From: an uncultured Lachnoclostridium sp.
Lineage (GTDB): Bacteria > Bacillota > Clostridia > Lachnospirales > Lachnospiraceae
Assembly: GCA_947178155.1 (NCBI GenBank)
Contig: CAMWXG010000002.1
Coordinates: 1-56,082, forward strand
Direction: 5' to 3'
DNA: 56,082 bases
In this document: in pieces, positions 15,978 to 24,833 of the stretch
How positions within the stretch are numbered: the stretch's first letter is position 1
How the letters are laid out: each line of letters begins with the position of its first letter
Program-made: the position numbers and the translations under genes
Notes under the pieces: model-generated
What the model saw: only the letters and a program-made list of their open reading frames with translations
The model's database searches: none
What the model was told of the DNA's origin: nothing

Positions 15978-16906
15978 TAATCAAGCACCTCCTTTTTAGC
16001 TGTAACCATCATAAATACTTCTTCAAGATTTCCAGTCTCCCTCATAAATGAAGCTACCCTTACTCCATTTTCTACAAGCTTAACAAGAAGTGCTGCTTCG
16101 TCATTTTCATCACCTGAAAAGCTTACAGTAAGATCCTTTCCCTCTATTGAAAGATTGTTGACAAGTGGATCTTCCTTAATATATTTTACTGCTGTTTCAA
16201 CACCATCTACTACACGTATCTTCAAAGGATTTGATGTATTAAGTTGATTCAATATATCTTCTACCAAACCTTTTGTCACCATTTTACCTTTGTCTATAAT
16301 TCCTATAGTAGTACACATCTCAGCAAGCTCCGATAAAATATGAGAACTTATAATTATAGTTTTCCCCATATCATGCAGATTTTTCAGTATTCCTTTCATT
16401 TCAAATCTTGCTCTGGGATCAAGTCCAGATGCAGGCTCATCAAGTATAAGAAGCTCAGGGTTATGTATAAGGCTTCTTGCAAGACAAAGCCTCTGTTTCA
16501 TACCCCTTGATAAACCATCTACATACATATTTGCCTTATCACTTAAATTTACAAGATCCATAAGCTCCAGACACATCTTTGTGGCATCTTTGCCTATCAA
16601 CCCATAAATAGATGCATAAAACTCCATATATTCTATTGCCTTGAGATTATCGTATACTCCAAAGAAATCAGGCATATATCCTATTTTCCTCTTAAGGCGG
16701 TTGTCATAAGTTGCATCAACGCCATCCACTACTGCTGCTCCGCCATCTGCCCTTAAAAGCCCTGATATTATACGCATAGTAGTTGTCTTTCCTGCACCAT
16801 TAGGACCTACAAAACCAAATAACTCACCCTTGTCAATAGAAAGGTTTAAGTAGTTCAATGCCACAAACTTTCCATAATGTTTATATAAATTCTTTATCTC
16901 TACCAT
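15977..16906 (-). CDS. ABC transporter ATP-binding protein
   Basis: 309 residues. Walker A GPNGAGKT (34-41), signature LSRGM (132-136) with following KQRLCLARSL, Walker B LLILDEP (152-158) and the H-loop in IIISSHILSE are all intact. A C-terminal regulatory region of about 80 residues follows, as in NatA/CcmA/gliding-type ATPases that work with ABC-2 permeases. It partners the permease encoded directly downstream. GGAGG lies six bases before the ATG, and the gene is 11 bases after the stop of the exported 853-residue protein. Confidence 0.95.
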   Translation of the reverse strand: MVEIKNLYKHYGKFVALNYLNLSIDKGELFGFVGPNGAGKTTTMRIISGLLRADGGAAVVDGVDATYDNRLKRKIGYMPDFFGVYDNLKAIEYMEFYASIYGLIGKDATKMCLELMDLVNLSDKANMYVDGLSRGMKQRLCLARSLIHNPELLILDEPASGLDPRARFEMKGILKNLHDMGKTIIISSHILSELAEMCTTIGIIDKGKMVTKGLVEDILNQLNTSNPLKIRVVDGVETAVKYIKEDPLVNNLSIEGKDLTVSFSGDENDEAALLVKLVENGVRVASFMRETGNLEEVFMMVTAKKEVLD

Positions 16907-16917
16907 TTAAACCTCCA

Positions 16918-19479
16918 TTATCTGCTGCTTTTGCTATAGCTGCCTGCAAGCTTTACCTTAGGCATTGTATATGTTTCAATACTATATAATCCGCTGGAAA
17001 CAATATCATAATACAATGTAAGAGTGCCATCTTTATTGAAATATTTTTTTAAATTTTTAACAGTTTTTTCCTGACCTGAATTTAAAATAACTTCCCTTCT
17101 GCCTGTTTTCTTATTTTCTGCATAAGCTGTTCCAATAAATGCCATATCAGCATATCCGTCACTGCCAATTTTAAATTCACCATTTGCTGTTTCTTTAGAA
17201 TATATAATCTCTTTCAAATCAAAGCCCACTGGAAACATATATGTTATCTCTATTGTATCCCCAAGACGGTCGGAATGTACTATATAACCATTAGTACACA
17301 CTGTATCATCAAAATCATAAACATAATCCTCCAAAGACCCAATTACAGTATAACCATCTGCTATTTCAGGCACATTAATCCTTTTATATACTCCTGTAAC
17401 TCCATATTCCTCATATGAAAACATACTTGTAAATCCTTCCTCATAACCTTCAGGTACAAATCCATAAAACCATGAGGAACTATTGTTTAAATCATCATAA
17501 TAAAATTTTGAAAGCATTGATATTCTTCGTTTTATTGACACATCAGTGTCACTGTTATATATACTGCCTCCTAAAGCATTTCCTGCATAAGACTCAAAAT
17601 CATAAGTATTGCTGCAATTATATACATTACCTTTGTCAATCTTTCCTATATCAAATGCTCTTCCTGCATCTATATCTCCAATAGAATATAATTCTCCATC
17701 ATGATACAGCACACAACCTTCAAGTTTATACGCCATATCATTTTTAATAGTCCCTGCCATCTTTTTATCTGTCTTTGATACCTCAATCTTTACATTTCCT
17801 TCTGATACAGCAGTATTTCTTGCAGTAAATGATGTGCTCTCAAACGCTGCAAGATTATTCATTATAAATTTTGTATAATCTGTACCATAATCTATGCCAT
17901 AGTCAAAAGTTATATCATTTCCATAACTGACAACATTGCCTCCATAATACCAAGCTGCTCCTTCCGGTACAATATCATAACTGCCCTCAACATCTATTTC
18001 GTATGGTTTATTATTAGAACTTGTTATTGTAAATTGAGTGTCAATCTTATGTCCGCTTGTTTCATTATCCAAAAGCTGGATTTCAGACGCATAATTAATA
18101 TATGGCTTCTGAATACGTGTAGTAGTTCCTATTATATATATAACAAGCGAAAATGCCACAGAAGTTACAGGTACTGCAAGCCAGAGCCAATTCCTTAAGT
18201 CCTTTTTCTTTAAAATGATATATAATATGGGACCTGCTATAATTACATAAATAATAAGCAGTACTGCATACAATTTAAGATTTGGAAGTATATCAGTATC
18301 ATTCATTCTAAGTACATCCGTAGAAGAATTATAATATCCCCCTGTGTATTGGTTATAGGAGTCCCTAAGTTCTGTACTTTTATATTCAGTTAAATTTTCT
18401 TTAATAATCTCACTAAATGCCTTACCATACAAACTTGCAATTTCACTTGACAGTGCAAGAGAAAACTCTGCAACAAGTACATTACCATTTCCAATATCTG
18501 TAGAACTTAACAAAACTTCCCTTCTATCTTTTAATACAGATTTTGAATTCCTAATTTTAAGGTTTGTAATGTCAATAGACATTCGTTTTGGTGAAATATT
18601 TTTACCTGACAGTCTTACAAGCTCATCTTCTGTAATTCCAAAATCTGTCCTAACTGTTTTTGTCTCTCCTACAGTTCCATTCAATATATTACCTGAAAAT
18701 GACTTAAGTACTTTGTCTGCATTAGCTCCACTTCCAAGAAGCAGCATACCACCATTTCTAACCCATTCTTTAATTCCATTTATCTGGTCTTTTGAAAGCT
18801 TTCCTGTATCAAAATCATTAATTATAATAATATCAATACTTTCAAGGGCAAAATCAGCATCTACAATATCTTCTGACGTAATTTCAAAAAAAGCTGAATT
18901 AGACACTCTGTATCCTGTACTGTCATAAACCGGCTGCCCATTGTTGCCAAAGGCATCTTTAAGATAATTTAAATCTGAATATCTGTCAGAAAGTACGCCA
19001 ACATGAAGCTGTGCATACATACTGATATTATACTTAAACTCTGTCGTTTTAATTATATTATCCTTATCATCACATACGACTATCCTTGTAACATCAGAAT
19101 CAACATATGGAATAGTAAACATTACTTTTTCTGTTCCACCTGCAGTAACTGCAAAACTTTTCTGCACCATAGTAAAACCAATGTCATCGTTTCGTCCATA
19201 CTCTATCCTGAGTTTACCTGCAAAATCCTTGCCAGTATTTTGTATAATCGCCTTTACCCTCATATTTTTATTGTATTTGCCCTTGCCGCCAAATCCAAAT
19301 TCCACTGTAGCCTTAATATCGCCAGCAAGCACATTGACTGTTCCGTCTTTACTGCTTATAGATGTGTAAGTATATTTATCGTCTTTTGCTTTAGCTGTAT
19401 ATGTATTAAAACATATCGCACATAAAGCTATAAGAATCAACACTTTTAGTTTATATCTTCCATACCTTATATCTCTCAT
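16918..19479 (-). CDS. Large exported membrane-anchored protein of the MoxR/ABC operon
   Basis: 853 residues. An N-terminal hydrophobic segment (about 11-28) is a signal peptide or anchor. A beta domain (40-155) is followed by a Rossmann/GATase-like domain (about 158-345) with IDIIIINDFDTG and VRNGGMLLLGSG, similar in style to the middle domain of the VWA protein at the other end of the operon. Two helices (401-423, 431-451) separate this from a C-terminal half of about 400 residues, rich in Tyr, Asp and Gly, with predicted beta structure. No catalytic residues can be assigned. It begins 23 bases after the histidine kinase, with an AAGGTG site. It may be a receptor or scaffold outside the membrane; function is unknown. 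Confidence 0.8.
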   Translation of the reverse strand: MRDIRYGRYKLKVLILIALCAICFNTYTAKAKDDKYTYTSISSKDGTVNVLAGDIKATVEFGFGGKGKYNKNMRVKAIIQNTGKDFAGKLRIEYGRNDDIGFTMVQKSFAVTAGGTEKVMFTIPYVDSDVTRIVVCDDKDNIIKTTEFKYNISMYAQLHVGVLSDRYSDLNYLKDAFGNNGQPVYDSTGYRVSNSAFFEITSEDIVDADFALESIDIIIINDFDTGKLSKDQINGIKEWVRNGGMLLLGSGANADKVLKSFSGNILNGTVGETKTVRTDFGITEDELVRLSGKNISPKRMSIDITNLKIRNSKSVLKDRREVLLSSTDIGNGNVLVAEFSLALSSEIASLYGKAFSEIIKENLTEYKSTELRDSYNQYTGGYYNSSTDVLRMNDTDILPNLKLYAVLLIIYVIIAGPILYIILKKKDLRNWLWLAVPVTSVAFSLVIYIIGTTTRIQKPYINYASEIQLLDNETSGHKIDTQFTITSSNNKPYEIDVEGSYDIVPEGAAWYYGGNVVSYGNDITFDYGIDYGTDYTKFIMNNLAAFESTSFTARNTAVSEGNVKIEVSKTDKKMAGTIKNDMAYKLEGCVLYHDGELYSIGDIDAGRAFDIGKIDKGNVYNCSNTYDFESYAGNALGGSIYNSDTDVSIKRRISMLSKFYYDDLNNSSSWFYGFVPEGYEEGFTSMFSYEEYGVTGVYKRINVPEIADGYTVIGSLEDYVYDFDDTVCTNGYIVHSDRLGDTIEITYMFPVGFDLKEIIYSKETANGEFKIGSDGYADMAFIGTAYAENKKTGRREVILNSGQEKTVKNLKKYFNKDGTLTLYYDIVSSGLYSIETYTMPKVKLAGSYSKSSR

Positions 19480-19502
19480 TTCACCTTGTCCTCTCTAACC
19501 TT

Positions 19503-20714
19503 TTATTCAATGTTACTATTTGCTTTATCCTCTACAATTGGCAAAGCAACAGTAAAACATGTCCCCTTATCACTACTTGCAACTGTTATCTTTCCATCAT
19601 GTAGAAGTGCTATCTCCTGTGCTATATTAAGTCCCAATCCTGTACCACCTGTCTTAATGCTTCTTGAGCCTTCAACCCTATAAAACTTATCAAAAATATG
19701 CTCAATGCTTTCTTCTGGTATTACCAATCCAAAATTTGTTACACACACTTGAAACTCCTTTTCGTATTTTTTGAGTTCAATGTACACCACCTTTCCATCT
19801 CTGCCATATTTAATAGCATTGCTTATAAGATTAGAAACCATACGGGCTATAAGTTCAGGATCTACATTCATGATAAGGCTGTCTACATTCTGTTTAAGCT
19901 TATAATCAAGCCCGCTTTCACTAAATAACGGATAAAATTCTTCTGTCATCTGCTCAACCAGTTTCACTATATCTATATCGCTGCGGTGCAGGCTAATCTC
20001 ACCACTCATAAGCTTGGTATAATTAAACAGTTCTTCTATAAGTCCCTGCATACGCTTTGCTTTGCGCATTGCTATATGTGCATGATTCTGTCTCTCCTCC
20101 ACTGAATATTTTTCAGTGTCTGTAGCAAGCTGCAAATATCCTATTATAGATGTAAGAGGGGTACGAAGATCATGCGCTACACAAGTAATCATATCCTTGT
20201 TGGCTTGAAGTGCATCCCTCTCTGCAGCCATAAGCCTTTCTATCTCACGTGACATATGATTCACCTGTATTGCAATATCTCCAAGCTCATCATCTCTGTT
20301 GATATCTGCAATCCTAACATCCATCTTTCCATCTGCAATATCTGATATACACCTTGATATATAACTCATATCTTTTGTAATACGCCTTGTAAAGAGAAGA
20401 AAATAGATGACAAACAGTGTAATTCCTATTAGCAGCATAACAAATACTATAATAATAATTGTATTTTTATCCCAATGCTTAATTTTATGATAATCAGGCA
20501 GCATTCCTTCATCCATGTATGCATCATAATTTTTATCCATAACCGGCTTTCTGCCATAACCGCCTTTTGATATTCCATACATTCGTGCAACTACAATAAT
20601 AAATCCTCCTATTACTGCTTCCGTTATAATAGAAAGTATCAAACTTATAATACTGTACACAATGATTTCCATTCTCATACTTTTAAAAATACTATGCTTC
20701 AATTTTGTATCCAA
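19503..20714 (-). CDS. Sensor histidine kinase (VanS/PhoR-like)
   Basis: 403 residues if translation begins at the TTG at 20714; ATG codons at 20678 and 20672 are alternatives without a clear ribosome site. Two membrane helices (about 17-43 and 84-108) flank a short 40-residue outside loop, too small for a ligand-binding fold. A HAMP region follows (about 108-160), then HisKA with phospho-accepting His181 (VAHDLRTPLTSI), an N box LISNAIKYG and G boxes ending GGTGLGL. The start overlaps the response regulator stop by 23 bases, so the pair is co-translated. It sits at the head of the MoxR/VWA operon, 23 bases before the exported protein, and probably controls it. Confidence 0.92.
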   Translation of the reverse strand: MDTKLKHSIFKSMRMEIIVYSIISLILSIITEAVIGGFIIVVARMYGISKGGYGRKPVMDKNYDAYMDEGMLPDYHKIKHWDKNTIIIIVFVMLLIGITLFVIYFLLFTRRITKDMSYISRCISDIADGKMDVRIADINRDDELGDIAIQVNHMSREIERLMAAERDALQANKDMITCVAHDLRTPLTSIIGYLQLATDTEKYSVEERQNHAHIAMRKAKRMQGLIEELFNYTKLMSGEISLHRSDIDIVKLVEQMTEEFYPLFSESGLDYKLKQNVDSLIMNVDPELIARMVSNLISNAIKYGRDGKVVYIELKKYEKEFQVCVTNFGLVIPEESIEHIFDKFYRVEGSRSIKTGGTGLGLNIAQEIALLHDGKITVASSDKGTCFTVALPIVEDKANSNIE

Positions 20715-21387
20715 CTCCCCAGACTGTCTTTATTATTTGTGCATTTCTTGGATCAAGTTCTACTTTTTCACGAAGTCTTCTAATATGAACCATAACTGTG
20801 TTGCTCATCTCAAAGCTCTTTTCTTTCCACACCTTTTCAAATATATCATCAGTTGAAAATACATTGTTTGGATTAGAAGCCATAAGGAACAAAATATCAA
20901 ACTCTATAGGTGTAAGCTTTATATCCTTTCCATATGCTTTAACCTGATGAAGTTTTCTGTCCATCCATAAATTTTCAAGCTCAACTGTATCTGCCGACTT
21001 TGCATTTGCATTTCCAAAATTATGGTAACGCCTAAGCTGTGACTTCACTCTTGCTACAAGTTCCATTGTATTAAATGGTTTAGTTACATAATCATCTGCT
21101 CCATTTATAAGTCCTGATATCTTATCAGTTTCACTGTCCCTTGCACTTAACATAATAATTGGAATCGTACTGCTCTTCCTAATCTCTAAACATACCTTGC
21201 TGCCATCTATCTCCGGCATCATAATATCCAATATCGCAAGGTCTATCTCTTCTTTTTCAAATATATCAATAGCCTTTTTTCCATCATATGCCTTATATAC
21301 ATTGTACCCTTCTCCCTTTAAATGGATTGATACAAGATCTGCTATATCATGGTCATCATCTACTACCAAAATATTTCCTTTCTCCAT
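20692..21387 (-). CDS. OmpR/PhoB-family response regulator
   Basis: 231 residues. The receiver domain (1-120) has the acidic pocket VVDDDHD, phospho-acceptor Asp54 (ILDIMMP), Ser/Thr switch (LSARD) and Lys in TKPF. A winged-helix DNA-binding domain occupies about 130-230 (FDILFLMASNPNNVFS ... VMVHIRRLREKVE ... TVWGVGYKI). It resembles VanR-type regulators. It is the first gene of the minus-strand unit that continues through the MoxR/VWA genes. The ATG has GAGG six bases upstream. Phosphorylation by the kinase encoded next would let it bind an upstream promoter between 21388 and 21560; I found no clear direct-repeat operator there. Confidence 0.95.
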   Translation of the reverse strand: MEKGNILVVDDDHDIADLVSIHLKGEGYNVYKAYDGKKAIDIFEKEEIDLAILDIMMPEIDGSKVCLEIRKSSTIPIIMLSARDSETDKISGLINGADDYVTKPFNTMELVARVKSQLRRYHNFGNANAKSADTVELENLWMDRKLHQVKAYGKDIKLTPIEFDILFLMASNPNNVFSTDDIFEKVWKEKSFEMSNTVMVHIRRLREKVELDPRNAQIIKTVWGVGYKIEA

Positions 21388-21561
21388 CTAAACCTCATAC
21401 CTCTCTTTCAATCCAGCCTTACTATAACTATTATCACTTTTGTTACTATTCACAGAATATCATAATAATTGATAGAATTCTTTACTTTTTTATTAAAACG
21501 TATATCTAAATGCTTACAATTTTATGACATTCCGCCTGTACATATTTTTAAACATCTGAAA

Positions 21562-21581
21562 AGCCCGCCATATGGCGGACT
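21562..21581 (-). terminator. Terminator of the citrate synthase gene
   Basis: AGTCCGCCAT-ATGGCGGGCT is a ten-pair stem (one G-T pair) followed on the minus strand by TTTTC. It lies about 30 bases past the citrate synthase stop and separates it from the two-component operon. Confidence 0.7.
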
Positions 21582-21608
21582 CTTCTTTATACGTTTTAGT
21601 TGTTTATA

Positions 21609-23066
21609 TCAACAGCTTTCCTCCTTCATTGAAAGCATTAAATCTTTATCATAATGTGTATCAAGCTTCAGCGTGGAACGCTCCTTTAATGACTCATATA
21701 CTCTTGGTTTCATAATACTTTGATATGCAGGTCTTATTATCTTATCAACGTTAATAAGTTCTTCCATCCTATGTGCACTCCAGCCTACAATACGTGCCAT
21801 TGCAAAAATTGGTGTAAACAACTCTACAGGTATTCCAAGCATGTTGTATACAAATCCACTGTAAAAGTCAACATTGGCGCTTACTCCTTTATATATTGCA
21901 CATTCTTCACCTATTACCTCTGGTGCAATCCGCTCTATCATTGAGTATAACTCAAATTCTCTTTTCTGGTGCTTTTCAATAGCTAAAAGCTCAACAAACT
22001 TCTTAAAAGCAACTGCTCTTGGATCTGATATAGAGTATACCGCATGTCCCATACCATATATAAGCCCTCTCCTGTCAAATGCTTCGCGGCGCACAAGTTT
22101 GCGAAGATACTCTCTCACTTCATCCTCATCTGTTATATCTTTTACACTAGCCTTTAAATCTTTCATCATCTCAACTACTTTTATATTTGCACCACCATGT
22201 TTTGGACCTTTCAAAGATGAAAGTGCTGCTGCAATTACTGAATAAGTATCAGAACCGGCAGACGTAACTACTCTTGTAGTAAACGTTGAATTATTTCCTC
22301 CTCCGTGTTCCATATGAAGAACAAGTGCTAAATCAAGTACTTTTGCCTCAACATCTGTATACCTCATATCAGGTCTTAGCATTCTAAGTATATTTTCAGC
22401 TGCAGATAAATCATCTGAAGGTCTGTGAATATAAAAGCTTTCATCACATTCATAATGATTGTATGCATGATATCCATATACAGCCAGCATTGGAAATACA
22501 CTGATAAGCATGATACACTGTTTTAATACATTTTCAAGCGAATTATCTGATATTGCATCGTCATAGGAAGAAAGCGTAAGTACACTCTTAGTAAGAGAAT
22601 TCATAATGTCTTTGCTTGATGCCTTCATAATTACATCACGCACAAAGTTAGTAGGAATTCTTCTGTTTTTAGCAAGAATATTTTCAAATTCTTTAAGCTG
22701 CTTCTTAGCAGGCAAATCACCAAAAAGTAAAAGATATGCAGTCTCTTCAAACCCAAATCTATTATCTTTTCTAAAACCATTTACCAAATCATATATATTG
22801 TAGCCTCTGTAAAACAACTGCCCTTCGCAAGGTACAACATGGTCATCAACAATATCTGTAGCTTTTATAAGTGATATATTTGTGATGCCTGAAAGCACCC
22901 CTTTTCCATTCTTATCCCTAAGTCCGCGCTTCACTCCATACTTCTCAAAAAGCTTTGCATCAATAGAATTATTATCTATACATATACGCTTATACTCACT
23001 TACATAATTATTCATTAACCTATCAAAATCTTCATTATTTTCTTCTCTAATATCTTCATTATTCAT
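21609..23066 (-). CDS. Citrate synthase (citrate/2-methylcitrate synthase family)
   Basis: 485 residues, longer than the usual ~380-430 because of an N-terminal extension of about 50 acidic residues. It condenses acetyl-CoA with oxaloacetate (or propionyl-CoA in methylcitrate synthases). Motifs are GQLFYRGYNI (82-91), HMEHGGGNNS (251-260), GPKHGGAN with catalytic His290, GMGHAVY with His341, and the catalytic Asp in NVDFYSG (about 400). The gene is transcribed alone from a perfect consensus promoter and ends in a hairpin. In fermenters this step feeds 2-oxoglutarate and glutamate synthesis. Which of the two acyl-CoA substrates is preferred cannot be read from sequence. Confidence 0.93.
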   Translation of the reverse strand: MNNEDIREENNEDFDRLMNNYVSEYKRICIDNNSIDAKLFEKYGVKRGLRDKNGKGVLSGITNISLIKATDIVDDHVVPCEGQLFYRGYNIYDLVNGFRKDNRFGFEETAYLLLFGDLPAKKQLKEFENILAKNRRIPTNFVRDVIMKASSKDIMNSLTKSVLTLSSYDDAISDNSLENVLKQCIMLISVFPMLAVYGYHAYNHYECDESFYIHRPSDDLSAAENILRMLRPDMRYTDVEAKVLDLALVLHMEHGGGNNSTFTTRVVTSAGSDTYSVIAAALSSLKGPKHGGANIKVVEMMKDLKASVKDITDEDEVREYLRKLVRREAFDRRGLIYGMGHAVYSISDPRAVAFKKFVELLAIEKHQKREFELYSMIERIAPEVIGEECAIYKGVSANVDFYSGFVYNMLGIPVELFTPIFAMARIVGWSAHRMEELINVDKIIRPAYQSIMKPRVYESLKERSTLKLDTHYDKDLMLSMKEESC

Positions 23067-23182
23067 ATTCTATACCCCTTTCTTTTTTATTCATATCATC
23101 ACAACAATACATATAGTTTTATTGTGCAAATTTCTTTTTTATGCCTGCCCATTTTTATCCTAAGCAAAATATCCCTATATAA

Positions 23183-23211
23183 ATTATAAAAAATGCTTTG
23201 TCTGCTGTCAA
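23183..23211 (-). promoter_or_regulatory. Perfect consensus sigma-A promoter for citrate synthase
   Basis: On the minus strand TTGACA (23206-23211), exactly 17 bases, then TATAAT (23183-23188). This predicts a start near 23176 and a leader of about 110 bases, long enough for post-transcriptional control, though no known riboswitch is visible in it. Confidence 0.75.
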
Positions 23212-23293
23212 ATTAAATAACTATAAACAAATTATTACCAATTATAAACATATTTGCATATATTTGGTTTTAGTGATAATATATACTAACAGT

Positions 23294-23309
23294 CGAAAAA
23301 ACTTTTTCG
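23294..23309. promoter_or_regulatory. Palindrome CGAAAAA-AC-TTTTTCG in the citrate synthase/cysE gap
   Basis: Seven-base arms with a two-base spacer, about 90 bases upstream of the cysE start and between the two divergent genes. It could be an operator or a short hairpin. Confidence 0.35.
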
Positions 23310-23331
23310 CCCGCAAGTATAATTAAAACAA

Positions 23332-23368
23332 TTTTTAGTATAGTGAATATACTATATATAACTAAAAA
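23332..23368 (+). promoter_or_regulatory. Promoter/operator region of the serine acetyltransferase gene with nested inverted repeats
   Basis: TTTTTAGT (23332-23339) and ACTAAAAA (23361-23368) form outer arms; ATAGT and ACTAT form inner arms around AATATACT, which contains a good -10 (TATACT, 23348-23353). An operator overlapping the -10 would allow repression. In Firmicutes cysteine genes are often controlled by the Rrf2-type repressor CymR, but I cannot match this to its site with confidence. Confidence 0.4.
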
Positions 23369-23394
23369 CTCTGACATATGAAAGGACAATATTT

Positions 23395-24315
23395 ATGATT
23401 CCAGAAACAATCCTCAACAACGTTGTACAACAGATTACAGATAATTATAAAAACGAAGAACTTTTTTATATAAAAGAAGGACAATGTATGCCAAACCGCG
23501 ACTGTATAATACATATTATATTACGTTTGCGTCAGATTATGTTTCCTGGATACTTTGATGATGAGAACTTAAGCCATACTGTCCCATGCTATTTTGTTGG
23601 CAACAATATACTAAAGCTTTATAATGACCTGTTTTGTCAAACAAAAGCTGCAATTATGCAGACTTCACCTAACGAGACAGATGAAACAATAGATGAAAAG
23701 GTTGAGGACATATGCCAAAACTTCCTTTCATCACTTGGAAATATACAAAAAACTCTAATGAAAGATGTTCAGGCTGCTTATGATGGTGATCCGGCTGCAA
23801 AAACAAAACAGGAGATAATTTTTTGCTATCCTGGATTATTTGCAATATTTGTGTACCGCCTGGCACATGAATTATATAAAATGGAAGTTCCTTTTATACC
23901 ACGCATAATGACAGAATATGCACATGACAATACTGGTATTGATATTAATCCCGGAGCACAAATAGGTGAATATTTCTTTATAGACCATGGAACCGGCGTT
24001 GTAATTGGAGAAACTACGGTTATAGGAAACAATGTCAAAATATATCAGGGTGTTACACTTGGTGCTCTCTCAACAAGAAGCGGCCAACTCCTACGTAATG
24101 TAAAAAGGCATCCTACCATTGAAGATAATGTAACTATATACTCAAGTGCATCAATACTTGGCGGTGAAACAGTTATTGGAAAAGGCTCAGTAATCGGAGG
24201 CAATGCATTTATAACAGAATCTGTTCCAGAAGGCACACGTGTAAGTGTAAAAAATCCAGAACTTAATTTTTCTGATAAAAAAGCAAGTTTAAGCGCTACA
24301 GAACTATTTGATTAG
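23395..24315 (+). CDS. Serine O-acetyltransferase (cysteine biosynthesis)
   Basis: 306 residues, the long EpsC-like/CysE form. It makes O-acetylserine from serine and acetyl-CoA for cysteine synthesis. A helical N-terminal part (1-170) includes GDPAA (131-135) and YRLAHEL with His158. A left-handed beta-helix of hexapeptide repeats (about 180-285) contains catalytic His198 in FIDHGTGVVIGET. The C-terminus ends in ELFD rather than the Ile-terminated tail of CysE proteins that bind cysteine synthase, so complex formation is uncertain. The AAAGGA ribosome site is at normal spacing. It is transcribed divergently from citrate synthase and stands alone; cysK is not adjacent. Confidence 0.93.
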   Translation: MIPETILNNVVQQITDNYKNEELFYIKEGQCMPNRDCIIHIILRLRQIMFPGYFDDENLSHTVPCYFVGNNILKLYNDLFCQTKAAIMQTSPNETDETIDEKVEDICQNFLSSLGNIQKTLMKDVQAAYDGDPAAKTKQEIIFCYPGLFAIFVYRLAHELYKMEVPFIPRIMTEYAHDNTGIDINPGAQIGEYFFIDHGTGVVIGETTVIGNNVKIYQGVTLGALSTRSGQLLRNVKRHPTIEDNVTIYSSASILGGETVIGKGSVIGGNAFITESVPEGTRVSVKNPELNFSDKKASLSATELFD

Positions 24316-24343
24316 TTATACTATTTAGATTCTGATAATTTCA

Positions 24344-24398
24344 AAGTGTTTCCATGAACAACACATTTATTATTGTTGTTCTTTGGAAACACTTTTTT
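24344..24398. terminator. Bidirectional terminator between the serine acetyltransferase and response regulator genes
   Basis: A long stem (AAGTGTTTCC-aTGAACAACA / TGTTGTTC-TTtGGAAACACTT) with a loop of about ten bases is followed by TTTTTT on the plus strand. It lies between convergent genes and can end both transcripts. Confidence 0.8.
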
Positions 24399-24416
24399 AG
24401 TTATACTATGGAGTTA

Positions 24417-24809
24417 TTAAATAAGCTCCAGCTTATGAAGTACAGTTTCAAATTTCTTTTGGTCAATAGGTTTGCCTGCATAGGCAACACAACCAAGATC
24501 ATATGCTTTCTTTACATTAGCACCTTCATTTAATGCTGTTGTCATTATAATCTTTGCCTGTTCCTCCTCTGGAATACCTCTTTCATCTTCAATATCACGT
24601 ATTGCCTTTAACGCTTGGTATCCATCAAGTGCCGGCATCATAATATCAAGACATACAAGATCATATGGCATATCGGTATCCAGAGCCATAAGATAAGCAT
24701 CTACAGCCTCCATACCATCAACTGTAACATCACACTCTCCATACTTTGAAAGAAATTGCAGCATAAACTTTCTGCTGGCAAAATCATCTTCTGCAATAAG
24801 TATTCTCAT
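24417..24809 (-). CDS. CheY-like single-domain response regulator
   Basis: 130 residues, receiver domain only. The acidic pair EDD (7-9), phospho-acceptor Asp55 (LDIMMP), Thr switch (IIMTTA) and Lys113 (AGKPID) are intact. With no output domain it must act by protein contact, as CheY or a phosphorelay intermediate does. The sequence is not close to classical CheY of the flagellar switch. It begins 24 bases after the cheB stop and is likely co-transcribed with it. Confidence 0.9.
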   Translation of the reverse strand: MRILIAEDDFASRKFMLQFLSKYGECDVTVDGMEAVDAYLMALDTDMPYDLVCLDIMMPALDGYQALKAIRDIEDERGIPEEEQAKIIMTTALNEGANVKKAYDLGCVAYAGKPIDQKKFETVLHKLELI

Positions 24810-24833
24810 AATTCACCTATCCTTTCTACATTC

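Noticed and set aside
19503-21387. Vancomycin resistance regulators (VanRS)
   Set aside because: The two-component pair looks VanRS-like but no vanH, vanA/B or vanX-type gene follows; the MoxR/ABC genes do.
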